Positions 1 through 12,583 are shown, counted from the stretch's first letter. The stretch is DNA of 64,000 nt from Chrysoperla carnea (GCF_905475395.1 NC_058341.1:70439501-70503500); one strand, 5' to 3'. Notes: a model not told the origin generated them from the sequence alone. A program made the numbers and translations.

Positions 1-1386
1 AAAATCACCCCTAGAATTGACAGAGATAAAAATTCAAAATTTCATCTCGAAAATATTCTGTTTGGAGGGTTTTGGGGTTGCTGATTACGAATCCAAAGTC
101 TAAAAGTAACTGAAGACGGTTGCAACCACATTAAAACCTCCCCTATACTAATATTTTTTTTAAATAAATGAGTAGTATTAACCAAATCGCTTTGGAAAAA
201 TCGCTTTTCGAGTAAAAAATTCGTGAAATTTGAAAAACCGCGATTTTTACGATTTTCATCCCTCAAAAATCCTATGAAAAAATCAGATTTTCTAATGTAT
301 AAAACTTTTATTTCTAGTGTAAAGCTAACTAGGCAACATCCCGCAAAAATTTTTTTCCAAATTGAATTTGACTTGACTTTGACTTTGGAAGTGCTTGATT
401 GTTAAGAGAGACTACCCAAAAAAACGCTTGCCTGTTCTATACATGCTAGAAAGATGGAATTTTCACCAATCGACTCAAATTAACAGAAAAGTTCGCAAAA
501 TTTCATATTCCACAACACAACCCCCCCGGAAAATTAGAAAAATGGTTTTTACAATTTTGAAATTTTTCGAACTTTTCTGTTAATTTGACTTTATTTCGAA
601 TTTTGCCGGGACTAAATAGACGTATGGAGCAGTGTGTTTTCTTCAATTGTTTCAAATTCAATATATTTTCAAAATGATAGTAACAACCAATGTCAAAAGC
701 TCATAGTTTTTGTGTTAAAGTGAAAAAAGTGCGAAAATTTTGCAGTTTTTCACTGAATACGCTGGTAGCACAACTATTTTTGCTTACAAAATGTAGTTTC
801 ACAGTCCCCTAAGTGGTCCAACTAACACACCAAAATAGCAGCTTTACTTCGCGTTTAGCCATTTTAGTTGTTTTTTTGTAAGATTTTACTAGCGTATAAT
901 ATATCTAAAATGATTAGATTATACTCCAGCAGATATGTACTTTTTACCTGGAAAGTATTCCAAAGTTAATGAAATTTTTACAGGCTTTTTGGGGGTACTC
1001 GAGGATGTTTATCCTAAGTTTTCGACCTTGTATTTATTCTTTGGATTGTTGTTTGTAATTTTGAAATCATAATCTATTTTTCATTGGCGTGAACCATTTT
1101 TTAATGGGAATATTTTCCCATGGCCCTTGGCGAAATGCGTTTCTCGCTATTTATACTGAATATCATACCCAATTAGTAGAATAATGTAGTTGTTTACATT
1201 TTCTCACAAATTTTCCAAAAAAAATTTTTTGAACAGCCCCCCTCCCCTCAAATTAGCACAGGATCCTCGAGGTCGAAAACTTAGGATAGACATCCTATAG
1301 TAGCTAATAGACATCCTATTTTTGTGTATATCTATTGGAGTATTACGAGTCCTTTTCCAAAATTAAAATATATTTTTTTATTTTAG
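1..1386. other. Intron sequence of the tamozhennic-like gene with a small foldback element
   Basis: No exon is visible here. It ends in a pyrimidine-rich acceptor (TTTTTTTATTTTAG) directly before the first exon in the window, so it is read as the 3' part of an intron whose upstream exons lie outside the window. It holds an inverted repeat: positions 1004-1029 match the reverse complement of 1270-1296 with about one mismatch, suggesting a MITE of about 300 bp. Positions 55-110 resemble the tandem-repeat family seen at 23100-23700 (shared 'ttttggggtt.ctgat'). Confidence 0.6.
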
Positions 1387-1766
1387 CCTACATCAGAGAG
1401 TATTTATGTTTGGTACCGAATCAACATAAATTTTGCTTTCGTGAAACAGCGGATGTGTTACATCGTTCAGCAAGTTACAAAACAGATTTTAGTGGTTATC
1501 GCGCAGCATTAGCTTGGAATGCTCTAAGTATGTATGCCGGTAATTTACTAGCACAGCCATGGCGAAAAGAATATCGAACAATACGATTGTATAGTGGATT
1601 TTACAAGCATGAAATTGAAGCGAATTTAGTTGGTGCTGAAATAATGCTTGAAGTTATGGGTTATAAACATGTCGGGGATAGTGTTATGGTATTAGAAGGT
1701 CCAATATGTCCGGATCGTGTCGCAAATGTATCGAGAGATTCATTGGTGGCATTTGTTGAATGTCAG
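1387..1766 (+). CDS. tamo: Tamozhennic/SPATA2-like protein, PUB-domain exon (5' partial gene)
   Basis: First of three exons of one gene. It opens after an AG at 1385-1386 with two bases finishing a codon and ends in phase 0 at CAG|GTAAAT. The translation holds the core of a PUB domain, including WRKEYRTIRLYSGFYKH and EIEANLVGAEIMLEVMGYK, as in Drosophila Tamo and vertebrate SPATA2. Known for the family: Tamo modulates nuclear import of selected cargo in Drosophila, and SPATA2 uses its PUB domain to join the deubiquitinase CYLD to the LUBAC ligase. The N-terminal exons are upstream of the window. The gene assignment rests on this PUB core together with the paired RanBP2 fingers in the last exon; the cellular role in this species is inferred from the family. 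Confidence 0.85.
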
Positions 1767-2437
1767 GTAAATGATCACTCTATATTATTTCTCTCATGTT
1801 TTTTTGGAGGGGTTTCATATCTCCTAACGACCAATTTAATATTGGTGAATAGAATCTTGAGTCAGGCAGTGGATTTGCAGTTATTTCGCTATTGCGCAAC
1901 CTATGACATTTACAAGAAAAATTAATCAAAAAACTCAATTTTTTACATCACATATTCTTTTCCTGAATTTCAAAAGAGTTCCAGAACAGATTTATTTCCA
2001 TAAGGGCTATCTTTATGCATAGGCTCAAGACTAATGTCCCACGTTGTTTGTATGTGGGGGGGGGGGGGGTATGCAGACTCTCCTGCGAGTATACAAGCCG
2101 AGAAAATAAAGGAAAAAAAACTTTCTGCGACAAAACCATGTTTTCTTGTAAAGTTTAAAACGGATTTAACTTCAGATAGTCTCATTTTTAGCACTGTAGC
2201 CCCCTATTTTTTGTTTTATTATTAAAATGCTTTTTCCGTTTTCTTTTTTGTAACAAGAAAGTTTTTTCACACCTTTCTGATTTTTTTTTTAAAAAACTTC
2301 CTACACTCTGACTTTTTCCAAAGTATTTCTCTTTAAAACTACTATTTTATAATATTGAGGTATGCTGTTATTGAGGACTCCTGAGTAAAATCTTTCATTG
2401 ATGCGACTAATATTTAATATAAAAAATTTGTTTGCAG

Positions 2438-3122
2438 ATTATAAAAAATATATGGGAAGAAATATCATCACGCTTTAAAATATCATGGCTAGATGTATTA
2501 GAATTTCGTGAAAAACATATATGTTCACCAGATCAAGCTGTTCGTGCGCTTGCTTACAGATGGCATGAACGTAATTATCAAAGTACACAAGCTCCTGTCC
2601 CAACACAAATAGTCCAACATCCTTTATCACCACCATTAGCCTCTTTAGCCCAACCAATATATAATACAACACCCATAACATCACATGTAATTGATAATTA
2701 CGCTCGATATCAACCACTAGTTGTACACGCACCGCCACCTCAACCGACTATTTATGGTACTAATCCTTATTATGGATATGGAACATATGGCACAGCGCCT
2801 GTTACTTCTTATCCTACCATCCCACATCAAAGATATGCATCGCAATATGCTCCAACTACCTATCAACCAGTAATCACACCAAAAACACCTATTTATTCAT
2901 CACCCAATAATGGTTACTGTTGTTCGCCACAAAATGGGAGCAATAGTTATGTAACAAATAGTGGTTACACGCAACAAATACCACGAACAGTTCAAGTACC
3001 CACCGGCCAGTTGATTGAACTAGACAGTGTGGCATATCAAGAACTTCCTAAGAAATCATCTTCATACAACAATAACACAGAACTGACAATACCATCACCA
3101 AAAGCTCGTGACGAAGGAACAG
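2438..3122 (+). CDS. tamo: Tamozhennic-like protein, middle exon
   Basis: Acceptor TTTGCAG precedes 2438 in phase 0, matching the previous exon. The donor is ACAG|GTACAT at 3122, leaving one base of a split glycine codon. The first 50 residues (IIKNIWEEISSRFKISWLDV...) are a conserved helical continuation of the PUB-containing region. The remainder is a low-complexity linker rich in Pro, Tyr, Gln, Thr and Ser (for example YGTNPYYGYGTYGTAP), probably disordered. The open frame runs on past the donor but only into repeat sequence, so the donor at 3122 is preferred. Confidence 0.85.
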
Positions 3123-3148
3123 GTACATACATTTATTTATTTATTGGT

Positions 3149-3650
3149 AGTCTAGTCAACAAGTTCAAATTGGTGAAGTATATAGAAATAGGTTAGGTTA
3201 TATTGGCTGTCCAAGAAGGACACACTTAGGCTATAGCTTGTTGGATTTGGAATGATGTCTAGAAAAATGTGCTAGAAGCGTCTTTTAGCACATAAAAAAA
3301 TTGCAAAAGTTATAAACAATTAAAGATAAAGAAAACAAGTTATTTCATTTTTCCCCAATATTTCATAAAATATTAATATTTAAGAAATTTCAAAAAAAGA
3401 TACTTAAAGAGAAGGAAATTTCCAATAAAAAACTTCCACTCTCGGAAGTATATCTCCATTATTTATAATCTTAATTTAACGCTGAAAATAGGTATTTTTG
3501 CGTCATTTTTGGATTGCTGTAACATCAAAAACGAGTGTCTCACACTAAATAATTTTTTAAGTTATTAAATATTAATTTGAAATAATTATGGTGTATTCTA
3601 AACACTTTAAAGAATTTACTACCGTTTGAAATTTATCTTAAAGTCAATTT
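3149..3650 (+). repeat. Dispersed repeat family B, copy 1, with a nested GGTTAGGTT insertion
   Basis: Closely matches 59562-60040 in the same orientation, from 'gtagtctagtcaacaa' on. This copy carries about 48 extra bases (about 3183-3232, containing GGTTAGGTTATATTGGCTGT) that the other copy lacks; the insert is flanked by TATA on both sides. A related piece lies in reverse at 13505-13565. Confidence 0.75.
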
Positions 3651-4340
3651 TTCAACTAAAATATAAAAATTTGTCTTTGTCTCTCTTTGGAGCTATAAAG
3701 ACGAATAATATAATATATAATATTTTGACGAATAATATAATATTTTATAACTTTAATCTCGAAACTAAGCGTTATGGGAAAGAATTACATGAGTATTATT
3801 TTGTTTAATGTTTAAAATTGGATGAAAATAATTTTTTTTTTTACTTTACAAAAAAGGTAATTTTTTTAATTAATTGAATTTAAGTTTTTGGTAGTACATA
3901 CTATATTATAATAAATAATTAAAATAATGAAAAATAATTTTATTATTAGTGTATGACTACAAGTTTTTTTTATTTGATCTCAAAATTTTTCGAACTTGCG
4001 TTCATTCTCAAAATGAATACCATGGTTTTATAAAATTTTTTGACCTTAAATATGATTACCTTGGAAACTGAAATGAAAATTTAAAGAAAATTATTTGAAC
4101 TTTAGACTCAAAATAGCAGTTCGTAACACATCCTTTTCATCGTTACACGTTGTTTTTGAATATTTCCAAATTTTAACCCTTCTAAAAATAAGGTTCCCAT
4201 TCTCGCATGTGTTTAATTGATTTTATTTGACATTTGAATTTATCATCAAATTTATGGGCATTTAAAATGCAATGGTCTGAAAAAGCTGTTGCACCAATGT
4301 TTTTTAATCGAATAGATGCACTATGTTCTTCTAGTGCAAC

Positions 4341-4880
4341 AGATTCACAAATCTTCATTTTTGTTTAGAAACAAATTTTGAAAATTTTTAGAAATATCGC
4401 ATTTTTCGAAAAAGGGCACCTTTCGTAAAAAATTTACTCTTGATCGAGAGACTAAGGTAGAGCGGTTTTTCGGTACTTAATCTCTTCGTCTAGACTTTTT
4501 TGAGCATCATATTTTAGCAGCAAGTGAAACTTGCATTTGTTAATAATAAATACTTACTTTACATTAAAAAAGAAATATTTGCAAATGTTATCTTTCGTGT
4601 AACGACGGCTATGATCCCGTTAAAATCGAGTGTTTCTGCATCCCCAAAAATGCCCTTTTTTCGAGGCCCGATTTCGGCGTCAAAAATTAAAAAATTTCAC
4701 TTGCTGCAAAAATATCATGATTGAAAAAGTCTAGGCGAAGAGATTAAACCCCGAAAAACCGCATTACCATAGTCCCTCGGCTAAGAGGAATGTTTTTACG
4801 AAAAGTGTTCTTTTTCGAAAAAATGCGATAATTCGAAAAATTTTCAAAATTGGCTAAAAAAACTGAAGATTTGTGAATCT
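4341..4880. repeat. Foldback element, about 540 bp
   Basis: Arms of about 190 bp: 4341-4533 is the imperfect reverse complement of 4690-4880. The outer ends are 'agattcacaaatctt' and its complement; the inner ends share the motif GCAGCAAGTGAAA. No coding capacity is visible. It lies in a tamo intron. Confidence 0.8.
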
Positions 4881-5455
4881 ATTACTCACAACTGCCTTAT
4901 ATATCAACTGTAAAAAGATCGAAAAAGAAAAAACGTTATAATCAAATGTAAAAACGACTATTTTCGCTCATTTTTTCATGTTATCTCGGCACCCACGCAT
5001 CCAAATCGGACTTACCATACGTCAATCGATAGGTTTTTTTGAGATCTAGAACTTTCCAATTTAATATTTTTGCATTGGACGTTAACTTTCTTTTTAAATC
5101 GCAAAATTTTTTTTTTTTTTTTTTTTGCGAATTTTTTTGTTTAACTTAGCCACAGGGCTTTTCATTTTAAAATCACGATTCACATTTGTTTCGTACTAAA
5201 TGATTTATAACCAATATGATAAAATGCATAACAAATATCTTCTATCTTAGTCCTACTTATTGCTGTCAGTACGAAAAAATAAATTCTGCACTTGCGCATA
5301 TGACATGATGAAAAGGTCTATTAAAAGCTAGCCAACAAAAGACGCTATGGTTTCTTGGCTTGTTTCCTTCTATAACAACGTATTTTTTGTTTTCTGATAG
5401 CAATTTTAAGTTTACTACTTTTTAAACACTTCAATTTCTTTTTATTACTCTACAG

Positions 5456-6144
5456 GTACTTTTGAAAGTTGGGATTACGTATTCCGAAATTTAGAAAGCC
5501 AAGGTTACAATAAGGATATGGGTCAACGAGGGGATTTACTATGTCCAGAATCAAAAAGTAAAACAAAACGAAGTGCACGAGGAGGCGAACATAAAAGTAT
5601 GAAAATTAGTGATGCCTTACAAAAGATGCGATTGGACGATGATAATTACGATAGTCGAATTAATGTAGCTCACAGTAGCTCATACGATAATCTATCATCG
5701 CACAGCTCATCAAATAATAAAGGCCGCAATAATTATTCAGTGAAAACGAAATCGTTACCACGAGAAAGTAAAACTTACGAGGATCAAGTGACTCCTACAG
5801 TTTCACAAACACTAGACGTTAAGAAAGCACGTGCGAAAACTTCATCGAAAAACGAGAATGTACGACACAAAGAACCGCCTAAAGATGAAGTGGATAACAA
5901 AAAAACAAATCCATCGACAAGCAATAGTTCAAAATGGCATTGTAATGCTTGCACATATTTAAATGTACCGACAAAAGATATCTGTGAAATGTGTGGTAAA
6001 TCAAGAAGTTCGATAACATCACCAATGCCACCAATGGCAGTTGGTGGTTCTGAATGTCCAAAATGTACTTTAATTAATGAGAAAAATGTTAAAATATGCG
6101 ATGCTTGTGGGGCAAGTTTAACAAATTCGCCTACATATATCTAG
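5456..6144 (+). CDS. tamo: Tamozhennic-like protein, last exon with two RanBP2-type zinc fingers
   Basis: The acceptor CTACAG precedes 5456 and the two first bases complete the glycine codon split by the previous donor. The exon reads GTFESWDYVFRNLESQGY..., a segment conserved in the family, then a basic and Ser-rich region, then two zinc fingers. Finger 1 is W-x-C-x2-C-T...N...C-x2-C (WHCNACTYLNVP...CEMCG); finger 2 is CPKCTLINEKN...CDACG. Both fit RanBP2/Npl4-type fingers, which typically bind ubiquitin or Ran-related partners. Stop codon at 6142-6144. Confidence 0.88.
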
Positions 6145-6147
6145 AAA

Positions 6148-6153
6148 AATAAA
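6148..6153 (+). terminator. Poly(A) signal AATAAA of the tamozhennic-like gene
   Basis: A canonical AATAAA starts four bases after the stop codon. If used, the 3' UTR is extremely short. Confidence 0.5.
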
Positions 6154-6929
6154 TCAAATAGAGTATATTTATTATTAAATTTTAATCATTAATAAGTAAA
6201 TTATTTTTTATGTTTTAATAATCGCCTGATCTAATTACACGCTAGAGTGATTATTTATACCCCGACTAGACAATGGCGAGAGTTATGCGTTTGACCGATA
6301 TGAATGTATGTTCATCTGTTCGGACCTAGCTTCTAAACTACTTATCATAATTTGACAAATGAGGTATCGTTAGAAGCGTCTTGATTGCCCGCTGGGTCGC
6401 ATTAAATTGAATATGGCGAATTTTAGAGGACATAAAGTTTCGTCGGTCTCCGACACAGTGAGGGGGGGGGGGGATTTATGGAGAAAACTGGACTAAAAAG
6501 AGTCTCGTTTTTTAGTGACAGTAAATTTTAAGTATTGATAATTTTATTAAAAAAAAGCATAATAATTTGATTAGACTTCTAAGCCTTTTGATTAAAATAT
6601 GTACTGATGTAACGGGTACGCCATTTTTTATATCTGTATGTAAGCATTGAATAACTTCGTAAAAAACAATCGATTTCTGTATATGAGGAAATTTTATATT
6701 CATTTGGTCCTTTTAACAGAGAGCCATAAGGTATAAATAACTCAAAATTTCGGAATCCAGAACTAGTCAATGAATTTTTATAAAAACTGTTCGACTACAT
6801 TGTTTAAAAATTGGTGGTAAAAATGACAATGGGAATCGCTAGAAGGGTGTAATCTAAGCAAAAAAAAAGAAATTTATTCAAGCATGTTTCAAAAAGTCAA
6901 TACTTTCCGAGTTTTTAGCGATTGAAATT
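6154..6929. other. Intergenic sequence, no gene seen
   Basis: AT-rich spacer with a G-run near 6460-6472. No exon-like reading frame or clear repeat boundary is seen. Confidence 0.5.
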
Positions 6930-7760
6930 AGGAGTATTTAACGTCAAATAACTGAAAATTTTCAGTTTTTTGAAGAAAGAATATCATACACTGTTTAAAG
7001 TACTTCAAAAAACCTTGAAAATGAAAAAAGTTTCAAATCATTTACACGAAAATTAACGAGTTATAATGAAAAGTAAGTTTCTCGTATCTTTTTTTATGTT
7101 TTATTCAGAACAAAAACTGATGAATTTACCACGGGAACTAAAATTAATGCTTGCCACTTTCCAATTAACTTTATTGAGGTACCGGCAACATGCTCAAAAA
7201 GTTCTGGCAGTAACGGTTATATATTTTATGAAATATTGCAATGTTAATGCAAAAAATTTTTTCGAAAAATAAAAAATGTCTATCTTAATAACTCGAAAAA
7301 AAAAAGAAAGTAACAAAAAAAAGTTTAGAAGGTAAAATATTTTGCTTGAAAAAAAGTTAAATTTTTTCTCCCAAACTTTTTTCTGTAACTTTATTATTTT
7401 TTGAGTTATTTAACGATAAAGACATTTTTTATGTATTTTTCGAAAAAAATGTTGGCATTTAAATCGAAATATTTCAAAAAATATATATCCGAAACTGCTA
7501 GAACTTTTAAAGCATGTTGCCAGTACCTAAATAAAGTTAATTGGAAAGCGGCAAGCATTAATTTTAGTTACTGTGGTAAATGTATCATTTTTTGTGGTAA
7601 ATAAAACATAAAAAGAACGGTCCGAGTCAATTTTTATGCAAATGATTTGAAACTTTTTTAATTTTCATGTTTTTTTATAGTATTTCAAAAAGTGCACGAT
7701 ATAATACTTTTTTTTAAAAAAATCGCCAAATTTTTCAGTTATTTAACGTTATTTTAAGGC
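6930..7760. repeat. Foldback element, about 830 bp, arms meeting near the centre
   Basis: The left half (6930 to about 7340) is an imperfect reverse complement of the right half (about 7350-7760). Matching landmarks are 'tttcaaatcatttacacgaaaatt' on the left and its counterpart near 7635-7660, and 'ccggcaacatgct' (about 7182) against 'agcatgttgccagtacc' (about 7512). The open frames inside are mirror images of one another and not genes. Confidence 0.8.
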
Positions 7761-7979
7761 TTCAAATAAAAGTTGTTAATTTTTTTATAAGAAATTTAAA
7801 CACAGGACTTTTACATTTACAACAAAATTTCATTTTAAAATTAGCATATCTCAATCAATTTTGAAGCTAGAAAGTCGAAAAATAAACGAAAATGTGCCCA
7901 AATACTTCAGCTAGAACTTTAAATAAAATTTTTTTTAAATTTGAACATACCTTTTTTGTAATTTGTAAAAAATTGTAAC

Positions 7980-8100
7980 CCCTCAAAAAAGAGGTTATGT
8001 ACGCCCCTGAGAGGTCAACTTTTTTTTACAAAGTGTTTACAATATAATAAACATCCAATAAATAAAATTTCAAAGATGCATTAATTTTTACTTTATTATC
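7980..8100 (+). repeat. Repeat family C, end fragment
   Basis: Shares 'ggttatgtacgcccctgagaggtc' type sequence and an 'atttcaaagatgcattaatttt' end with 10800-10935 and 15180-15300. In the other copies the element has an inverted partner end; none is obvious here. Confidence 0.6.
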
Positions 8101-9867
8101 ATGATTATTCTATTTAATATTATTAGACTATGAATTGAAGTTTCAAAAACATGTCTAATCAATTCAATCGGTTGACAAATGTCAAAGTTATTCAATGTTT
8201 GCATCCCGACATAAAAGATGGTGTATCTTATAGATTATTAGAAAACCCCACCGACTTAAAATTTTTAGTAAATAAATTAGTTTAAATACAAAATAATATA
8301 AGTGTTTGTTAATTCGCGTTGAAAATACAAGAAATATTATGGAAACTCTAGCGTGTAACCAGACATGGAATTTTATAAGAGGCACAAACATACAGCCGGT
8401 TTCTCACGCAATTACAGATAGAATTTGAGACAAAATTTGCACAATAAATGTACAAGCGAAATATTTGATGAAACCATACAAGTCGATCAATTTTTAAGAG
8501 AATCTGACTTTAAATGTATTATTTCTAAGCTTTAATTGAGTTCACAAAAGATATGTTCTTGGGTCGTACAGCAATATTTATTGTAAGAGTTGAAACATTT
8601 CATTAGCAGGTTGTCTGATATCCCTGATAAAAAAATCCGAAATCAGAATTTTTTCCAATTGAATTCTATTCATTTTGATTGGTTGAATTAGAAATTTCCG
8701 ATTCATGAATCAGACTTTTTTATCAGGGAAACCCTATGAAAAAGTGGTTTCAGTATAATTTGTCAATCTTGTGATTCTGAAAGAAATTAGTAGTAGCACA
8801 AAAATTGTTGAAAGGAAAACCATACACACTTAAATGAAAAAGTCTATTCCATTTTTAAGGACATTTAAGGTGTTTCCAAACTATATCAGCTGATCGGAAG
8901 TAGTAACAATGAAACCGAACGAAAAACTTAACAGTTCGATGGGCATTCTCTTACAATTTTAAGGAAAAGAATTTCTATAAAAACTGAAGAAAGTATGTAT
9001 CGAATTTCATCTCAACCATGATTATATTGAAAGAGTTCGAAGTAAAAACAGTCAGAATCGTGAATTTTAACTTTTCCAATTTTGGAGATTATTTAGACAC
9101 CGATTATGAAGACTTATTCATTTTAAGAAATTATACTGAAATTATTTTTCCAAAAAAAAAAAATGTGCGGGGCCCTTTATAAATTTAAAATTGAACTATT
9201 AAATTTGTGCCATATCCTTTTTTAATAGATTAAGCCATATTCTACAATTAGGTCGTATAGTGGACGCATCGTTCTGCGGCAAAGTATACTTTTAGTGAGT
9301 CATTTCAGAAAGGCTGAGAATTTCCTCAACTAAGCCATTACCGCATCCACAAAGCTATTCTGCGTTCTCAAAACGGGTGGCTTTGGCCTCAATAGAGTTC
9401 CAAAGATGTAGCGCCTGTCTCAAGTTTGAACTGATACCAGAATGGGTAGAACCGGCTGTAATCGACAGACATTCGATAAAAAGGTAGTCGATGTGAGATC
9501 GTCCGCAATTGGTTTTGAGAGTCTGATCACATAAAGAATTTAGTCTAAAAATTACAAAATAGGTATCGTACGCAATTTTTACGGGGGGGGGGGAAGGTTT
9601 TAGTAAAGTCAATCGTAATCGCGAATGGCACAATCTTAATCACAAAAAAATATTAATTTTAATTTTTTTGTTTTCGTATTAATTAAATCCCCTTTCCCCA
9701 CCTACATCGCGATGTAATCATGATTTTTGTAATTTTTATACAAAATTCTTCACGCAAAATGATTTTTAACTCTCATATCGACAATATTTTTTTGAAATAT
9801 CTGTTGAGTAAAACCGATTCTACCCTTTCTAATCCAGTAACCTTGTCACCTGAAAGTATGCGGTAGT
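8101..9867. other. Intergenic sequence with one small hairpin element
   Basis: No supported gene. A short hairpin-type repeat lies at 8620-8733: TCCCTGATAAAAAAATCCGA is mirrored by 'cagacttttttatcaggga'. A 92-codon reverse frame at 9355-9633 has no recognisable family and no splice or start context, so I do not call it. Confidence 0.5.
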
Positions 9868-10210
9868 TAACGTCAAATTCGGTAGTTCTGATTTTTTGCA
9901 GATTTGTTTATTGGTCCAATGAATAATCCGAGAATGTGACGTCGAGCGCCGAACGCAACTTTGTCAAAAACCTAAAAACCATGAAAATTTCTCCTTTTTT
10001 CAGATCTTGGCGGTTATAATCCTAAAGGACTAGTTTTTGATTGTACCTATTTAGGATGTTTTTAAAGTAGACTAAAATACAATATGAGACTAAAATTGTT
10101 ACTGTAGGCCCAATAATTTAAGAGATAAATACTTTCAAAGTTTATATTTTTTTTTTTAAACCAACAACATTAACAAGTCTGAAAATAATCAGAACTACCG
10201 GATTTGACGC
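9868..10210. repeat. MITE-like element with about 35-bp inverted ends
   Basis: Positions 9868-9905 (cgtcaaattcggtagttctg...) match the reverse complement of 10172-10210 with few mismatches. The interior is non-coding. Confidence 0.65.
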
Positions 10211-10509
10211 AAGCTTTGATGTATAAAGCTAGTGAATTATTCTGGAATCAGTTCAAAGATACAGGCGTTACATCTTTGGCACTATATTCTCCAGCTTTAA
10301 AAACTCGGAATAGATTAATGATCAAGAACGTGGTTCTGGCTAACAAACCTATGAAATTTTCATACTTTCTAAAACGACTCACTAAAACTACTTTTGGCAA
10401 AGAACCTACATACATGCAATATAAATTTTATTTGACACTTATTAGAAAAAATGTCTTATTGTATTTGCATCTAACGATAATAGTACAATTAAACTAAGTA
10501 TCTAAAAGG

Positions 10510-10935
10510 AAAAAATTAATGCTTCTTTAAAATTTCCACAATTGTTAATTAGGTTGTTGCATTTTTGGGGGGTAGATTTAAACTTTTGTTCTGTCTCTAA
10601 CGGTTTACAAGGTGGATACTTTTCATTTGATTGAATGAGCAAAAAAATTATATTTTAAAATCTTCATATCTCGGTCAATTTTGATGCTAGAAAGTCACAA
10701 ATACTTCAGCTAGAAATTTTATTTGAACTTTTTTTAATTTAATCATAGTTTTTTTTTTTTTTTTTTTTTTTTGTAATTTGTAAAAAAACTGATTAAACTC
10801 TTCAAATACCCCCTCAAAAAAAGGTTAGGTACGCCTCTGAGAGGTCCACTTTTTTTTACAAAGTTTTTACAACCTAATAAACAACTGTGAAAAATTTCAA
10901 AAATGCATTAATTTTTTCTTTTTTATCATGATATT
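10510..10935. repeat. Repeat family C, copy with inverted ends
   Basis: It starts with AAAAAATTAATGCTTCTTTA-like sequence and ends with the inverted counterpart 'aaaaatgcattaattttttc'. The same ends bound 14795-15300. A long T-run at 10749-10771 interrupts it. Confidence 0.7.
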
Positions 10936-11568
10936 TTATTTTATTTGGTTGTACTATATAGCGACATACGACTTTACTTGTGGCAAAGGCTTTACTAAAA
11001 TTATGCTCGACAGAATATAACAAAGAGTGCCGCCAAATAAACTTTTTAATCAAAAATATTATGTAAATAAATAAATAATAATAATAATAATAAAATAACA
11101 GATGGTTCGAGTTAAAGTGCCGAAACTCGACACATAGATGGCGACTCCAATAGGATACTCATTCGAATTTTAGATAATACCATTACCAACTTTCTAAATC
11201 TTTTCAATGAAAAATTTTGCTTATCAATGTCTCATGTTAAGGTAACATTTGGATTTCAAACGTTCGAAAACGGATTAATAAGCACCTATTTTTACTGTTT
11301 TTGAAAAAGGCCTAATTTTTTTTTTAAACGACAATATTAGTTAATCTGTTGAGATATTGATTTTACTACCAATATACCACGATCGAAAATTAAACTTTCG
11401 AAGTGGATATTAAAAAAAAGAAAAAAACTCTTAGAATATGTTATCATCTTGAGACGAGTGTTTTGTTCACAAACTTATAGTCCTGGTGACTCTAAAAGCA
11501 TACACTATAATTGATAAATATATCTCTAAACTAAGTTTGTTACTTCAATTGCAACCAACAGTGGGTGC
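10936..11568. other. Intergenic sequence, no gene seen
   Basis: AT-rich, with a short ATA-rich microsatellite near 11064-11090. Nothing further can be supported. Confidence 0.5.
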
Positions 11569-12583
11569 CAGGGCCGGACTTACACAAAGCGCCACCCTTG
11601 GCCAATGGCAAAAAATGTTGCCCTAAGTTTCCTCAGTTAGTTCTGTTACAATTAACTACATATAAAATTTGAAATGAAGAGAAAAACTCCATGCAAATCT
11701 TTTTTAATCGATGCTTTATGCTTAAGGATGTACGAGCACCAAGAAAGTTTTAAAGAAAAAGCTTAATTTTTTTTTATATGAAGTTGGATTAAGTCTAAAT
11801 CAATTCTGAAAATTTTAGGGTGAATTGCCCGATTATTTAAATAAATAAATGACTTCAAAAGTAGGCATTCAATGGTGGTCTTATGGGAAAACGGTAAATG
11901 GATGATATGTTTTCATAGATTTCTACAAAACTAGTCAGTGGCAATTAAAAAAAACTATTTAAATTAAAGTTAAAACCTTAATAAAATATTGAAAACAAAA
12001 AAATCCGTTGTACCCGACTAATTAAAGATGTATGATTAACGGTAGTGGGGACACAAATTTAAAAAAATATTTTTTTCAATTTTGATTTTGAATTATGTTA
12101 TAACTTGACAATATAGCCGAAAAGTAAGAATACAATTTTTCGATATTTGGAGTAATTTTCAAAATATCGAAAATTGAAAATTTTGTTTAATTATTTAATT
12201 TTCGACATTTCGAAAACCAAAGCAAAGAAAAATTTTATTCTTATTTTTCGTCTACATTCATGAAGTTATATAACAAAATTCATCATCAAAGTTGAAAATA
12301 AGGTACAAATAATTTCAATCCTAAATATAAAATTGCCTTGGTGCTCGTACTACCTTAGGAATTCGTTATTATTTCAGAAAGCGTATGAATCAGGATTTAA
12401 AAATTATACTTTTGATTGAGAATCTGTTTGTGAAAAGCAAAGTATAAAATTTTTGCAACATCTTCAAGATTTTTCTTCATGCCTAAGATCAAATTCACAA
12501 TTATACAAAAATAGTTTGAACTTTCGATCAATTTGCTGCCTAGGACCATAGCCCATATAGCCCACTATGTAAATCCAGATCTA
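11569..12583. mobile_element. Non-autonomous hAT-like element, about 1015 bp
   Basis: The left end CAGGGCCGGACTTAC and right end GTAAATCCAGATCTA are imperfect terminal inverted repeats. The flanks GTGGGTGC (11561-11568) and GTGGATGC (12584-12591) are a 7/8 match for the 8-bp target duplication typical of hAT transposons. No transposase frame remains. A second, internal inverted repeat lies inside at 11722-12361. Confidence 0.72.
11722..12361. repeat. Inverted-repeat element nested in the hAT-like element
   Basis: 'ttaaggatgtacgagcaccaag' on the left is mirrored by 'cttggtgctcgtactacctta' on the right. The two ends lie well inside the hAT termini, so this is probably a separate, younger insertion. 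Confidence 0.6.

Larger units (their letters stand above)
3123..5455 (+). other. Intron of the tamozhennic-like gene, filled with repeats
   Basis: GT-AG intron of about 2.3 kb. Positions 3149-3650 are a copy of a dispersed repeat also found at 59562-60040 in the recQ5 intron. A long foldback element fills 4341-4880. The short open frames inside have no recognisable protein and coincide with the inverted-repeat arms. Confidence 0.75.

Noticed and set aside
9355-9633. Reverse open frame of 92 codons
   Set aside because: No recognisable domain, no splice or start context, and it overlaps a G-run; treated as chance.
10204-10497. Forward open frame of 97 codons
   Set aside because: It overlaps the end of a MITE (9868-10210), and the sequence matches no family I know.
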